The notes under the pieces were generated by a model that saw nothing but the letters and a program-made list of their open reading frames with translations, had not been told where the DNA came from and did not search any database. The translations under genes and the position numbers were made by a program. From Chitinophaga lutea (lineage in GTDB: Bacteria > Bacteroidota > Bacteroidia > Chitinophagales > Chitinophagaceae), in NCBI RefSeq assembly GCF_003813775.1, contig NZ_RPDH01000001.1, forward strand, positions 2,294,001 through 2,358,000: 64,000 nt of DNA, given 5' to 3'. Below are positions 20,088-28,938 of the stretch, piece by piece; position 1 is the stretch's first letter, and each line of letters begins with the position of its first letter.

Positions 20088-20711
20088 TTACCCGTTAACC
20101 GGCGCATTGTCTTTCCATGCCCAGAGGTACCGGCAGGCGTGAGTCCGATAGGGGGCCCATTTGGCCGACAGCTGCAACAGCTTTGCGCGATGCGCTTTTT
20201 TATCGGACGGATCGAGCTTGTACAATTTGTTCATGGCCTGCTGGATGCCCCAGTCATCTATAGCGAAAATATCTTCACGGCCGAGATAAAACATCAGCAG
20301 CATTTCGACAGTCCACTGCCCTACGCCTTTGATGCGGGTGAGGTAAGCGATCAGCTCGTCGTTGCTGAGTTTATGCAGTTTTGCGTCCGTCAGTTTTTCT
20401 TCCAGGACAAAACGTGCTACGTTATGCACATAGCTCACTTTGGCATTGGAGAGACCGATGCCGCGGAGGGTTTCGGGCGGCGTGTCGAGGATCTGCTGCG
20501 GGCGCGGTTCTTTGCCGTTGTAGAGCTGGAGGAAGCGGTTATAAATCACGTCCGCCACTTTCACCGACAGCTGCTGGCTCATGATGGAGCCGATCAGTTT
20601 CAGGGCGATGTTTTTCCGTATGGGCAATTCTTCCAGCGGCGAAAGAATGATCTTCCCCAGTTTTTTATCGCGGCTCAGGTGGGGAATGTAAATGTCATGA
20701 TGTGTAGCCAT
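20088..20711 (-). CDS. DNA-3-methyladenine glycosylase, AlkA-like (HhH-GPD)
   Basis: A 207-residue base-excision enzyme that removes alkylated purines. The HhH-GPD core is clear: IGSIMSQQLSVKVAD, the hairpin LTRIKGVGQWTVEML (about 128-142) and the catalytic aspartate in FAIDDWGIQQAM (about 152-163). The N-terminal beta domain of E. coli AlkA is missing, as in many short bacterial homologues. It starts three bases after the M28 peptidase stop and is third in the cysS-M28-glycosylase operon. Confidence 0.92.
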   Translation of the reverse strand: MATHHDIYIPHLSRDKKLGKIILSPLEELPIRKNIALKLIGSIMSQQLSVKVADVIYNRFLQLYNGKEPRPQQILDTPPETLRGIGLSNAKVSYVHNVARFVLEEKLTDAKLHKLSNDELIAYLTRIKGVGQWTVEMLLMFYLGREDIFAIDDWGIQQAMNKLYKLDPSDKKAHRAKLLQLSAKWAPYRTHACRYLWAWKDNAPVNG

Positions 20712-20714
20712 ACA

Positions 20715-21704
20715 TTAATATTTAAAAGGCTCGCCGTACAGCACGTTTAACAAGGTCTGGCCAACGGCCCGGAGGGTTTGCGGATCTATAACGGAGAGGT
20801 TGTCGCTGGTGGTATGATGATGCGGCATCAGGCTGCCGTTGGGTTGCATCGCGATCACATCGAAGGTGGGGATTTTGGCGATCTGGTTCACGTAAGTGTG
20901 ATCGTCTTCAATATACGGGGTTCCGCCCGGCGGTTCCGCGTAGGAAAAATAGCTGCTGTGCCCGCTGTTGTTGGCCACGTCCCAGAACATTTTCATGGGT
21001 GCATAGGCATACTGGCGGGAAGTGCCTTCCATAAAAAAGGTAGCGTTTCTTCCACCGACCATATCGAGCAGGATGCCGTATTCGGCCTTATAACCCGGTA
21101 CATGCGGATTGCGGGCCCAATACTGGGTGCCGAGGCAATATTGCTGGTCGTAGTCTTCCGCGTCGGTAAGCAGCAGGTCAATGCCGTATTCCGGCCTGCG
21201 CGCATGCAGCTGGCGGGCGGTTTCGAGCAATATGCCCGCACCACTGGCGCCATCATCGGCGCCGTCCATCGGTTTGGTTTTATCGAAGGCGTCTTTGTCT
21301 GCCCTTGGCCGTGTATCCCAATGCGCCAGCAGTAAAATGCGGCGTTGCGCGGCAGGATTAAAAGCGGCTATGATGTTGATACAGGGCACTTCTTTCCCCG
21401 GCGTTACCTGCACTTTAGCGCGCTGTACATACACGGTATCCGCCCACGCGCGCAACGATGCGGTGAGCCAGGCCGCGCATTTCTCCTGGGCCGGCGTGCC
21501 GGGCACCCGAGGCCCGAAGGAGATCTGCCGTTCAATATTGGCATATGCGGAATCAGTGGCGAAAGCAGGGGCCTGCTTTCCGGCAGCGGCGGTGGAATCG
21601 GTTGCTGCCGGTTGTTTGGTGCCGGTGTTGCAGGCAGCCAGTGTGGCGGCCAAGATCAGCACCGCACAGGCTTTTCCGTATGTATTCAACAATGTAAAAG
21701 TCAT
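20715..21704 (-). CDS. M28 family metallopeptidase / glutaminyl-cyclase-like lipoprotein
   Basis: A 329-residue zinc enzyme. The signal peptide has a lipobox ending LAAC (about Cys25), so it is probably membrane-anchored in the periplasm. Zinc-ligand blocks are LLAHWDTRPRADKD (His, Asp), PMDGADDGASGAGILLE (Asp), LLLTDAEDYD (Glu/Asp) and the late His in YIEDDHTYVN. The DGADDGASG pattern is the one shared by M28 aminopeptidases and bacterial glutaminyl cyclases; sequence alone does not decide between them. Its ATG overlaps the cysS stop in TAATG, indicating translational coupling. Confidence 0.9.
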   Translation of the reverse strand: MTFTLLNTYGKACAVLILAATLAACNTGTKQPAATDSTAAAGKQAPAFATDSAYANIERQISFGPRVPGTPAQEKCAAWLTASLRAWADTVYVQRAKVQVTPGKEVPCINIIAAFNPAAQRRILLLAHWDTRPRADKDAFDKTKPMDGADDGASGAGILLETARQLHARRPEYGIDLLLTDAEDYDQQYCLGTQYWARNPHVPGYKAEYGILLDMVGGRNATFFMEGTSRQYAYAPMKMFWDVANNSGHSSYFSYAEPPGGTPYIEDDHTYVNQIAKIPTFDVIAMQPNGSLMPHHHTTSDNLSVIDPQTLRAVGQTLLNVLYGEPFKY

Positions 21705-23200
21705 TACTCGATTGCATAAGTTACCGTGCCGTCCTTCTCATCTTTCAGCTGGATGCCGATAGAGAGCAGCTGGTTGCGGATCTTGTCTGAAGTAGCGTAG
21801 TCTTTTTTGCCTTTGGCTTCCTTGCGGATGTCAATCAGCAGCTGGAGCACGCCTTCGAGCATATTGTTGTCTGCGGGCTTTTCGGGGCGCAGGCCAAGTA
21901 TGTCGATGAGGTAGGTTTGCCAGGTTTGCTGCAACAGGGTGAAAGTACTTTCGCTGAGTTCATGCATTTTTACCTGTCCGCCACGGAGCGAATTGATCAC
22001 GGGCGCCAGTTCGAACAGGTTGGCGAGCACTTTGGCGGTGCTGATGTCGTCGTTCATGGCGGTGGCGCAATCGCGGCACCATTCCTGCACCTGTTTGTCG
22101 AGCTCCTCGTTCACCGGAGAACCGTTGCCGGCGTACACCAGTTTCTGTAACACTTCATATGCGTACCAGAGGCGCTGCAACCCTTTTTCTGCGGCCTGCA
22201 GGGCTTCGTTGGAGAAGTCGAGCGTGCTGCGGTAGTGCGTCTGGAGAATGAAGAAGCGGATGGTCATGGGGCTATAACCCTGTTCCAGCAAGGGATGTGT
22301 GCCGGCGAACAGCTCCGTCAGGCGGATTACGTTGCCGTAGCTTTTGCCCATTTTTTTCCCGTTGATGGTAATCATGTTATTGTGCACCCAGTAGCGGGCC
22401 ATCATTTCGCCGTTGGCAATCTCACTTTGGGCAATCTCGCATTCGTGGTGCGGGAACTGAAGGTCCATGCCGCCGCCGTGAATGTCGAATTGTTTGCCGA
22501 GGTATTTGCCGCTCATCGCCGAGCACTCGATGTGCCATCCCGGAAAACCTTCGCCCCAGGGGCTGGGCCAGCGCATGAGATGTTCCGGCGGGGCTTTTTT
22601 CCAGAGTGCAAAATCCACTTTGTTCCGCTTCTCTTCCTGGTTTTCGAGCTCACGGGTGGTTTCCAGCTGGTCTTCCAGCACTCGGCCGCTAAGGATGCCG
22701 TAGTGATGGCCCTCGGAATATTTTTTGACGTCGAAATACACGGAGCCGTTGGATTCATAGGCGAACCCGGCATCCATGATTTTTTTGATCATCTCGATTT
22801 GTTCAACGATGTGGCCGGTAGCCGTGGGCTCAATGCTCGGTTTGAGCGTGTTGAACTGGTCCATGGCCCAGTGGTAGAGGTTGGTATATTTCTGCACCAG
22901 TTCCATGGGCTCGAGTTTTTCGAGCAGCGCCACCTTGGCGATTTTATCTTCGGCGGCGCGGCCTTCTTCTTCGAAGTGGCCGGCATCGGTGATGTTTCTT
23001 ACGTATCTCACCTTATACCCGAGGTGCTGCAGGTAGCGGTATACCACGTCGAAAGTGATGAAAGGACGGGCGTGGCCCAGGTGCGATTCTCCGGAAACGG
23101 TGGGACCGCACACGTACATGCCCACGTGACCGGGATATAGCGGTGTAAAAACTTCTTTCTGCCGGCTAAGGGTATTGTAGAATTTAAGCTGTTCTGACAT
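21704..23200 (-). CDS. cysS: Cysteinyl-tRNA synthetase
   Basis: Class I synthetase charging tRNA-Cys. Zinc ligand Cys31 in [10 protein letters not shown], the HIGH-type HLGH at 40-43, further zinc ligands in HIECSAMS and [10 protein letters not shown], and the KMSKS loop as KKMGKSYGN. The C-terminal DALR/anticodon region ends in [18 protein letters not shown]. Length 498 residues, normal. It is the first gene of an operon with the M28 peptidase and the glycosylase. Confidence 0.98.
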   Translation of the reverse strand: MSEQLKFYNTLSRQKEVFTPLYPGHVGMYVCGPTVSGESHLGHARPFITFDVVYRYLQHLGYKVRYVRNITDAGHFEEEGRAAEDKIAKVALLEKLEPMELVQKYTNLYHWAMDQFNTLKPSIEPTATGHIVEQIEMIKKIMDAGFAYESNGSVYFDVKKYSEGHHYGILSGRVLEDQLETTRELENQEEKRNKVDFALWKKAPPEHLMRWPSPWGEGFPGWHIECSAMSGKYLGKQFDIHGGGMDLQFPHHECEIAQSEIANGEMMARYWVHNNMITINGKKMGKSYGNVIRLTELFAGTHPLLEQGYSPMTIRFFILQTHYRSTLDFSNEALQAAEKGLQRLWYAYEVLQKLVYAGNGSPVNEELDKQVQEWCRDCATAMNDDISTAKVLANLFELAPVINSLRGGQVKMHELSESTFTLLQQTWQTYLIDILGLRPEKPADNNMLEGVLQLLIDIRKEAKGKKDYATSDKIRNQLLSIGIQLKDEKDGTVTYAIE

Positions 23201-23312
23201 ATCAATTATTTCGCGTATTTCGGCTCGGCGAATTTCGCATTTTTAATGCCCCCAATTTCGAATTTTTTGTGCAAAAGGGGGAATAAAAATTACGAATGCG
23301 CTTTATCCGCAG

Positions 23313-24425
23313 TTATCTGAACGATAAATTGGCGATGACGGGGTAGTGGTCGCTCAGGTCGGAATGGATGGTCCGGAAGCCGTTCACGTCGAACCGGCGG
23401 TCGGCAAAAATGTAGTCGATCCGTAAAGTGGGCGAAAGTCCGGAAAAGGTTCTGCCGATGCCGCTGCCCTTTTTAAGGAACACGTCCTGAAGGTTGCCCC
23501 TGATTTTAAAATAGGTGTAGGAAGCGGGCGTATCGTTAAAGTCGCCGCAAACAATGACCGTGTGCGGACTGGTGCGGATGAAATCCGCCACGATGTTGGC
23601 CTGCCGGCTGCGCCGCGCCGAGGCGTCGCGCATTTTGTGCATAATGCCTTTGGCTGCCACCAGACCAGTATCTTCCTGTTTTTTGATCTTTTCGATGGAC
23701 TGGTAGTCCTGCGCATTGAACCGGTACGATTCCAGGTGCATGTTGACGATGCGGATGGTGTCGCTTCCCCGCAGAATATCCGCATAAATGAGGCTTTCGC
23801 CCAGGGGGCCGGGGGAGAGCTTCACCTTGTCCGACTTCACGATGGGGAATTTTGAAAAAATGATGCTTCCCCAATGCTGGTTGCCATCGCGGTTGAAATC
23901 GCTGGAAAAGAAGCGGTAGGGCAGTTTCATTTCGTCGGAAATATCTTCCCGGTTGTTAAAATCGCCTTTTTTTTCCGAGGTGTAAAAGTCCTGCAGGCAA
24001 AGCACATCCGGCTGCTGTTCCCTGATAAGCCTGAACATGGCCTGGCGCGTGGGCTTGCTGTTTTTCTGGCTGTACAGCCCGAACAGGGCGACGTTGTAGC
24101 TCATCACGTTGAAGCTGCCCTCCGGCTTTTGCGTGGTTTCCCAGCGGGCCGGCCAGCGGAAGCTGAAAAAAGCGGACACCGACTTCCAGCCGATGACCAG
24201 CGCCACCAGCGGAATGAGGGCATATCGTGGATGAAAGATGAGCCAGAATATGAGGAATAAAACGAGGATGACAAGCAGGAACGGGAATCCCAGCGTGATA
24301 AAACTGATAGGCCAGAACCTAACCGGCGAGATAAAGGGAGCCAGGCAGGCCAGCAGGAAAAACAGAACAGTTACCACGTTCAGGGTCAGGAAAAACCCCT
24401 TTGTAAAAAGTCGTAAAAATTTCAA
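23313..24425 (-). CDS. Membrane-anchored endonuclease/exonuclease/phosphatase family protein (copy 1)
   Basis: A 370-residue protein with three N-terminal membrane helices (about 8-35, 38-65, 67-90) and an EEP catalytic domain (about 100-370): NVMSYNVALFG, the metal Glu/Asp region VLCLQDFYT, VNMHLES, VVCGDFNDTPAS and the terminal SDLSDHYPVIA. These are the Asp/His pairs of the DNase I/exonuclease III fold; the substrate could be DNA, a lipid phosphate or a nucleotide. In VLCLQDF the usual metal Glu (QE) is Asp. The start is a TTG at 24425; there is no usable ATG. A related copy lies directly upstream. Confidence 0.87.
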   Translation of the reverse strand: MKFLRLFTKGFFLTLNVVTVLFFLLACLAPFISPVRFWPISFITLGFPFLLVILVLFLIFWLIFHPRYALIPLVALVIGWKSVSAFFSFRWPARWETTQKPEGSFNVMSYNVALFGLYSQKNSKPTRQAMFRLIREQQPDVLCLQDFYTSEKKGDFNNREDISDEMKLPYRFFSSDFNRDGNQHWGSIIFSKFPIVKSDKVKLSPGPLGESLIYADILRGSDTIRIVNMHLESYRFNAQDYQSIEKIKKQEDTGLVAAKGIMHKMRDASARRSRQANIVADFIRTSPHTVIVCGDFNDTPASYTYFKIRGNLQDVFLKKGSGIGRTFSGLSPTLRIDYIFADRRFDVNGFRTIHSDLSDHYPVIANLSFR

Positions 24426-24483
24426 CAGGCAGTTTGTTTGGCCGCTATAAATTTAACGCATTAAAAAACAAGCTGTTAATAAA

Positions 24484-25572
24484 TTATTTGCCGCTTGATA
24501 AACGGGTCATCACCGGAAAATGTTCAAATCCTTTACGGCGGTAGATAAAAAAGTTATCAACGTTAAAATGCCGGTCTGCAAAGATATAATCTATCCGGAG
24601 GTTTGGCGCGAGGGCGGAAAACGTCCTTCCCAGCCCGGCGCCCTTCGCCAGGAATGCATCCTGCAGGTTGCCGCGCACCGTTTTGTAGGTAAAAGAAACG
24701 GGTACGTCGTTGAGGTCGCCCACTACAATAAGGGGATCTGTCGATGCAGTAATTTCATCACGTAAAATCTGTGCCTGTTGGGAGCGAGGTCCAAACGAGC
24801 GCCGCATTTTATTGGCTACTTTGCGCACCAGGCCTTTGGGTGAGGTGAGCACCGCATAATCCTGTTGCCGGAGCTTGTAGGAAGCCAGGTGGCCGGAGAG
24901 CAGCCGCACCGTGTCTTTGCCAATCAACAGCCGGGCGCGCATCAATACTTCGAACGGGCCCGCATTCGGCAGCGGTACGTTGGCCGTGTCTATGATGGGA
25001 AAGCGGGAAAAGAGCACCGAGCCATAATGCCATGTTTCCATGATGGTGAATTGACGGATAAAGTAGTAATGCCCGTAGTTCAGTTTTTTACGGATGTTGT
25101 TGATATGATTGATGAAATCTGCCTCAGCATGGGTGAAAAATTCCTGCAGGCAAAGAATGTCCGGGCTCGCTTTTTCAAGTTCCTCATATATGCGCACCTG
25201 CTCCAGGGTATCGATAAGATATCCGTTGAGCCCCATGCTGCTGCAGTTGAACGTCATGACCGTAAATGAGCCGGGACTGGGTTTGCTGCTGCTGCTGGTA
25301 AAGTGGAACCCCCAGCTGGTGATAAGGCCGGGCAGGGTGAGCAATAATGCGGGAATGGAAATGAGCCAGTATTTGCGCCGGTAAAACAGCCAGATGGGGA
25401 TAATGAAAAGGCAGATGAGCCACAGGAAAATGAAGGGCAAGCCGGCAAAGCCCGCGGGCGAGAATGAGGCGGGATCGATAAATGTCAGGAAAAATGAAAG
25501 CAGCAGCGCTATGGCGAGGGATACATTGCTCCACAGCAACAAACGCCGGATGATGACACGAATGAGTTTCAC
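24484..25572 (-). CDS. Membrane-anchored endonuclease/exonuclease/phosphatase family protein (copy 2)
   Basis: A 362-residue paralogue of the following gene with the same plan: three N-terminal membrane helices, then an EEP domain with TVMTFNCSSMG, ILCLQEFFTHAE (canonical metal Glu), LLSGHLASYKLRQQDY, VVGDLNDVPVSFTY and FEHFPVMTRL. Its final motif has HFP instead of the DHYP of the neighbour, and GHLAS replaces MHLES, so the two copies have complementary deviations at active-site positions. GTG start at 25572. The 58-base gap and shared strand indicate a tandem duplication in one transcript. Confidence 0.87.
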   Translation of the reverse strand: MKLIRVIIRRLLLWSNVSLAIALLLSFFLTFIDPASFSPAGFAGLPFIFLWLICLFIIPIWLFYRRKYWLISIPALLLTLPGLITSWGFHFTSSSSKPSPGSFTVMTFNCSSMGLNGYLIDTLEQVRIYEELEKASPDILCLQEFFTHAEADFINHINNIRKKLNYGHYYFIRQFTIMETWHYGSVLFSRFPIIDTANVPLPNAGPFEVLMRARLLIGKDTVRLLSGHLASYKLRQQDYAVLTSPKGLVRKVANKMRRSFGPRSQQAQILRDEITASTDPLIVVGDLNDVPVSFTYKTVRGNLQDAFLAKGAGLGRTFSALAPNLRIDYIFADRHFNVDNFFIYRRKGFEHFPVMTRLSSGK

Positions 25573-25617
25573 TTTTGGGGAAATATGTTGGCTAAAGTTA
25601 GGGACTCAGGAGCACAA

Positions 25618-26565
25618 TTAATAGTCCTCCCCATTTTCTTTGCTGGCGCGGAGCAGAGTTTCCCGCTCTTCCGGTGTAAGGCTTTGCAGGCCCTGGTCGT
25701 TGATTTTATCGAGCAGTTCGTTGAGTTTATGTTCCGGAACCGTGCCCACTTTCTGAAAAGGGGTGGTGGCAGTGGGTTTCGACGGTTCGAGGTACTCTTC
25801 TTTGAGTATTTCCTTCTGTTCTTTGGGGTGGAAAATATGACCTGCGTTGAAAATCACTTTATTGACCGGCGCGCCCCAGTTGCGGCCTTTTTTGTATTGG
25901 GCGATAAACATAAAGCCCATAAAGGCGCCGCCCAGCAGGAACAGGCTTCCGGCGATGGAGGGGTAGCGGTCGGAGGTGGCAAGGCTGGTAATGTGGAGTG
26001 CCAGGAACACGACGGAAAGCACCCATACCGGGATGCCGCCTTTCAGCAGGAGGGGAAACACGCGATGGCGCGGAGCCAGGGTGGTAACGCCCACGGCCAT
26101 TGCCATTACACCCGCTCCCGCTCCGATAATGCTGCCCGAGGGGATATAGACGCGCAGGCCGGGAACCAGGTTGATGCCGGCCATGAAAAATGCCATGCCG
26201 CTTAAACCGCCAAAGAGATATACCGGTACGATGAGGCGGAAACCGCCGATGTTTTGAAGAATGGAGCCGAAGCAGAAAAGCCATACGAGGTTACTGAACA
26301 CGTCCCAGAAGCCCGTATGGGCGAACATGGCGGTCAGGGGCGTCCATGGCTTGGTAAGGAGCACTTTCGGATCTGCGGGAAACTGGGTATTGGCCATGAT
26401 GTCCCGCTCGAAGGCTGCCAAGCCGGTGTTTTCCATCTGGTAAATGATCTTGATGAAAAACAAGAGGATGAATACGGTGATATTCAGGAGCAGCAGCTGG
26501 GTTACCATGTTCCTCTCTTCCCCCAATGATAGCCGGGGCATCCGCTCTTTTTCTGCTACTTGCAT
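25618..26565 (-). CDS. Rhomboid-fold membrane protein lacking the catalytic Ser and His (probable pseudoprotease)
   Basis: A 315-residue protein with about six membrane helices (residues 22-225) and a soluble C-terminal tail ending in a LTPEERETLLRASKE helix. The rhomboid architecture is visible in MFAHTGFWDVFSNLVWLFCFG (H, N conserved). At the serine site, where active members read GASGA, this protein reads GAGAG (148-152), so Ser is Gly150. In the last core helix the AHLGG His is replaced (FLLGG, position 210). It therefore should not cleave substrates and may act like iRhoms or derlins by binding. It follows an active rhomboid gene on the same strand after 39 bases. Confidence 0.85.
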   Translation of the reverse strand: MQVAEKERMPRLSLGEERNMVTQLLLLNITVFILLFFIKIIYQMENTGLAAFERDIMANTQFPADPKVLLTKPWTPLTAMFAHTGFWDVFSNLVWLFCFGSILQNIGGFRLIVPVYLFGGLSGMAFFMAGINLVPGLRVYIPSGSIIGAGAGVMAMAVGVTTLAPRHRVFPLLLKGGIPVWVLSVVFLALHITSLATSDRYPSIAGSLFLLGGAFMGFMFIAQYKKGRNWGAPVNKVIFNAGHIFHPKEQKEILKEEYLEPSKPTATTPFQKVGTVPEHKLNELLDKINDQGLQSLTPEERETLLRASKENGEDY

Positions 26566-26584
26566 GGCTATGGTGTTTATGTTA

Positions 26585-26592
26585 CAAATTTA
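26585..26592 (-). promoter_or_regulatory. Candidate internal -7 element before the pseudo-rhomboid
   Basis: Minus strand TAAATTTG, matching TAnnTTTG, lies 20 bases before the ATG at 26565 and inside the 39-base gap after the active rhomboid. No -33 element at the proper distance was found. Confidence 0.35.
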
Positions 26593-26604
26593 GGCATTTT
26601 GCCG

Positions 26605-27459
26605 TTAATAGAACGTCCGGCGGTTCCGTTTGTTCCATATCTTCAGCAAAATGTATGCAAATAATACGCCACCCAGGTGGGCAAAATGCGCTACGTTGTC
26701 GCCAGCGGAGTTTTTGAAGCCGAGGTACAGCTCCATCAGGATGTAGCCACCCACGAAATACTTGGCTTTGATCGGGAAGGGGATAGGCAATATAAAAAGG
26801 TAGCTATTCGGGAAGAGGTATCCAAAGGCGAACAGTACACCGAAAACCGCGCCGGAAGCGCCGACGGTGGGCGTATTTTTATAGATTTCTACGGAATAGG
26901 ATAGCAGTACCCGGGCCTGGCGCACCATATCGAAAGATTCCGGTGGCTGCACGCTCCAGGCTTCCCGGAAGCCGCCCATGGTAAAATCCTGTGGTCCCAG
27001 GCTGAACCGGTAGCCGCTGATCCCGAATTTGTCGACGATGTTTGAAAAAGCCGCATAGGTGGGATTATTGTTAAAATCCTGCACCGCGGTGGAGAACCGC
27101 ATATTGTCGTACGTAATCACCCCCATATGGCAGAGTGCGGCTCCTAGTCCGCAGACCATATAAAATATCAGAAAACGTTTTGGCCCCCAGTTGTTTTCGA
27201 GTACGCTGCCGAACATCCAGAGCGCGAACATATTCGAAAACAGGTGCCAGAAACCGCCATGCATGAAGAGGTGGGTCACAAACTGGTGGGGGCGGAACAA
27301 CTCCGAACCCCAGTAGTGCAGGCCGAACAGCTCAGTTAGGTCGATCCGCATGATGTTTTCAAGGGTCACCTGTGCGAGGAAAACCAATCCGTTGATGATC
27401 AGCAGATTTTTGATTACCAGGGGCAACATCTGAAACCTGCCGGGCCTGAATTCACTCAT
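26605..27459 (-). CDS. Rhomboid family intramembrane serine protease
   Basis: A 284-residue protease that cuts transmembrane substrates. Catalytic pair: Ser202 in GASGAVFG and His261 in AHLGGVLFA; the helix-2 motif THLFMHGGFWHLFSNMFALWMFG carries the conserved His and Asn. A loop of about 75 residues between helices 3 and 4 (about 115-190) is longer than in GlpG. It begins only 27 bases from the rlmD stop, on the same strand, and the non-catalytic paralogue follows. Confidence 0.95.
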   Translation of the reverse strand: MSEFRPGRFQMLPLVIKNLLIINGLVFLAQVTLENIMRIDLTELFGLHYWGSELFRPHQFVTHLFMHGGFWHLFSNMFALWMFGSVLENNWGPKRFLIFYMVCGLGAALCHMGVITYDNMRFSTAVQDFNNNPTYAAFSNIVDKFGISGYRFSLGPQDFTMGGFREAWSVQPPESFDMVRQARVLLSYSVEIYKNTPTVGASGAVFGVLFAFGYLFPNSYLFILPIPFPIKAKYFVGGYILMELYLGFKNSAGDNVAHFAHLGGVLFAYILLKIWNKRNRRTFY

Positions 27460-27486
27460 TTCGTGTATACTTATGCGTTATGGTTA

Positions 27487-28896
27487 CTAATATTTTCTCT
27501 GCAACAGCACCACGTTCTCAATGTGGTGGGTATGCGGGAACATGTCTACCGCCTGTACTTTTTCAACGGTATATTTTTCGGCCAGCAAAGCCAGGTCCCT
27601 GGCCTGCGTAGCGGGATTACAGGATACGTACACAACGCGCGGGGCGGCCACTTCAAGCAGTTTTGCCGTCAGCTTTTCGTGCATGCCGGCACGGGGCGGA
27701 TCGGTGATGATCACATCAGGGGCGCCGTGTTCGGCAAAAAAAGCGTCGTCGCAGATATCTATGACATCCCCTGCAAAAAACGCAGCATTTTCTACATTGT
27801 TCGCTGCCGCATTTTCTTTTGCGTCTGCAATGGCTTCAGGAATCAGCTCTATGCCAATTACCTTGCCAGCCTGCCGCGACACAAATATGCCGATGCTGCC
27901 GGTGCCGCAATACAGGTCGTACACCGTTTCCTTGCCGGTAAGCCCCGCAAAGTCGCGGGTCACCCTGTACAGGGCTTCGCCCTGATAGGTATTGGTCTGG
28001 AAAAACGATTTGGGGCCTATTTTAAAGGTAAAGTCCTCCAGCTTTTCCTCCACATATCCTTTCCCGAAAAACACTTTCGGTTCCAGGTCAAAGATACTAT
28101 CATTCTTTTTGGGATTGATGGTGTACAGCAGGGTGGTAATACCGGGCACGGTGGCCAACAGGTGGTTCAGCAGGGCTTCTCGCTCTGCTTTCAGTTCGTG
28201 GTGAATCACGAGGTTGACCATCACTTCGCCGGTAGTGCAGATGCGCAATACCAGGTTACGGAGCCAGCCCTCCTGCTGGCGGATATCGTAAAACGGCAGC
28301 TGGTGCGCTTCGGCCCAGCTCCGGATGGTATTTTTGATCAGGTTGGCCGGCTCTTCCTGCAGGTGGCAGGTCCGGATATCGAGCACTTTGTCGAACAGCC
28401 TGGGGATATGGAACCCCAAAGCGTTGCGCTTTGGCCATTGTTCGCCGGCTTCGGCGATTTCTTCGTTGGTGAGATAGGCTTTGTTGGAAAAGGTGAACTC
28501 CAGCTTGTTGCGGTAATGCCGCGTTTTGGCGGCACCGAGGATGGGCGGCATTTCCGGCAGGGCCAGGTGGCCGATGCGTTGTAAATGGTCGGTTACCTGC
28601 TGTTGTTTGTACTGCAACTGCAATTCATAAGGCAGCATCTGCCATTTACATCCCCCGCACAGCCCGAAATGCTGGCAAAACGGGTCGACGCGCTGCGGGG
28701 AAAGGCTCCGTATTTTAATGGCTTTCCCTTCGGCCCAGTCTTTTTTATTTTTACCCAGCCTGACATCTACGACATCTCCGGGCACTACGCCGCCTTCAAT
28801 AAAAACAACTTTACCGTCTACCCTTGCCAGCGCTTTGCCCTCAGCGGCGTAAGCGGTTACGGGCACATTTTCCAGTACTACATTTTTTTTCCTCAC
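27487..28896 (-). CDS. rlmD: 23S rRNA (uracil-5-)-methyltransferase RlmD/RumA type
   Basis: A 469-residue SAM-dependent m5U methyltransferase. N-terminal TRAM domain (about 1-58), a [4Fe-4S] cysteine cluster in CQHFGLCGGCKW, SAM-binding region VYDLYCGTGSIGIFV, and the catalytic Cys in VSCNPATQARD with ITDPPRAG. The target (U1939 or U747 of 23S rRNA, or tRNA U54) is not decided by sequence reading; the Fe-S cluster and TRAM favour RlmD. The start is a GTG at 28896, six bases from a TACCTTTG -7 box, so the message may be nearly leaderless. Confidence 0.92.
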   Translation of the reverse strand: MRKKNVVLENVPVTAYAAEGKALARVDGKVVFIEGGVVPGDVVDVRLGKNKKDWAEGKAIKIRSLSPQRVDPFCQHFGLCGGCKWQMLPYELQLQYKQQQVTDHLQRIGHLALPEMPPILGAAKTRHYRNKLEFTFSNKAYLTNEEIAEAGEQWPKRNALGFHIPRLFDKVLDIRTCHLQEEPANLIKNTIRSWAEAHQLPFYDIRQQEGWLRNLVLRICTTGEVMVNLVIHHELKAEREALLNHLLATVPGITTLLYTINPKKNDSIFDLEPKVFFGKGYVEEKLEDFTFKIGPKSFFQTNTYQGEALYRVTRDFAGLTGKETVYDLYCGTGSIGIFVSRQAGKVIGIELIPEAIADAKENAAANNVENAAFFAGDVIDICDDAFFAEHGAPDVIITDPPRAGMHEKLTAKLLEVAAPRVVYVSCNPATQARDLALLAEKYTVEKVQAVDMFPHTHHIENVVLLQRKY

Positions 28897-28901
28897 GGGT
28901 G

Positions 28902-28909
28902 CAAAGGTA
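28902..28909 (-). promoter_or_regulatory. Candidate rlmD promoter -7 element
   Basis: Minus strand TACCTTTG, a perfect TAnnTTTG, ends five bases before the GTG start. Transcription would begin at or next to the start codon. Confidence 0.45.
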
Positions 28910-28938
28910 GGACGGTTTTTGCTACTTTTATCTCACCT

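Noticed and set aside
27463..28584. 373-codon plus-strand frame over rlmD
   Set aside because: Antisense shadow; no conserved motif, whereas rlmD has its Fe-S, SAM and catalytic motifs.
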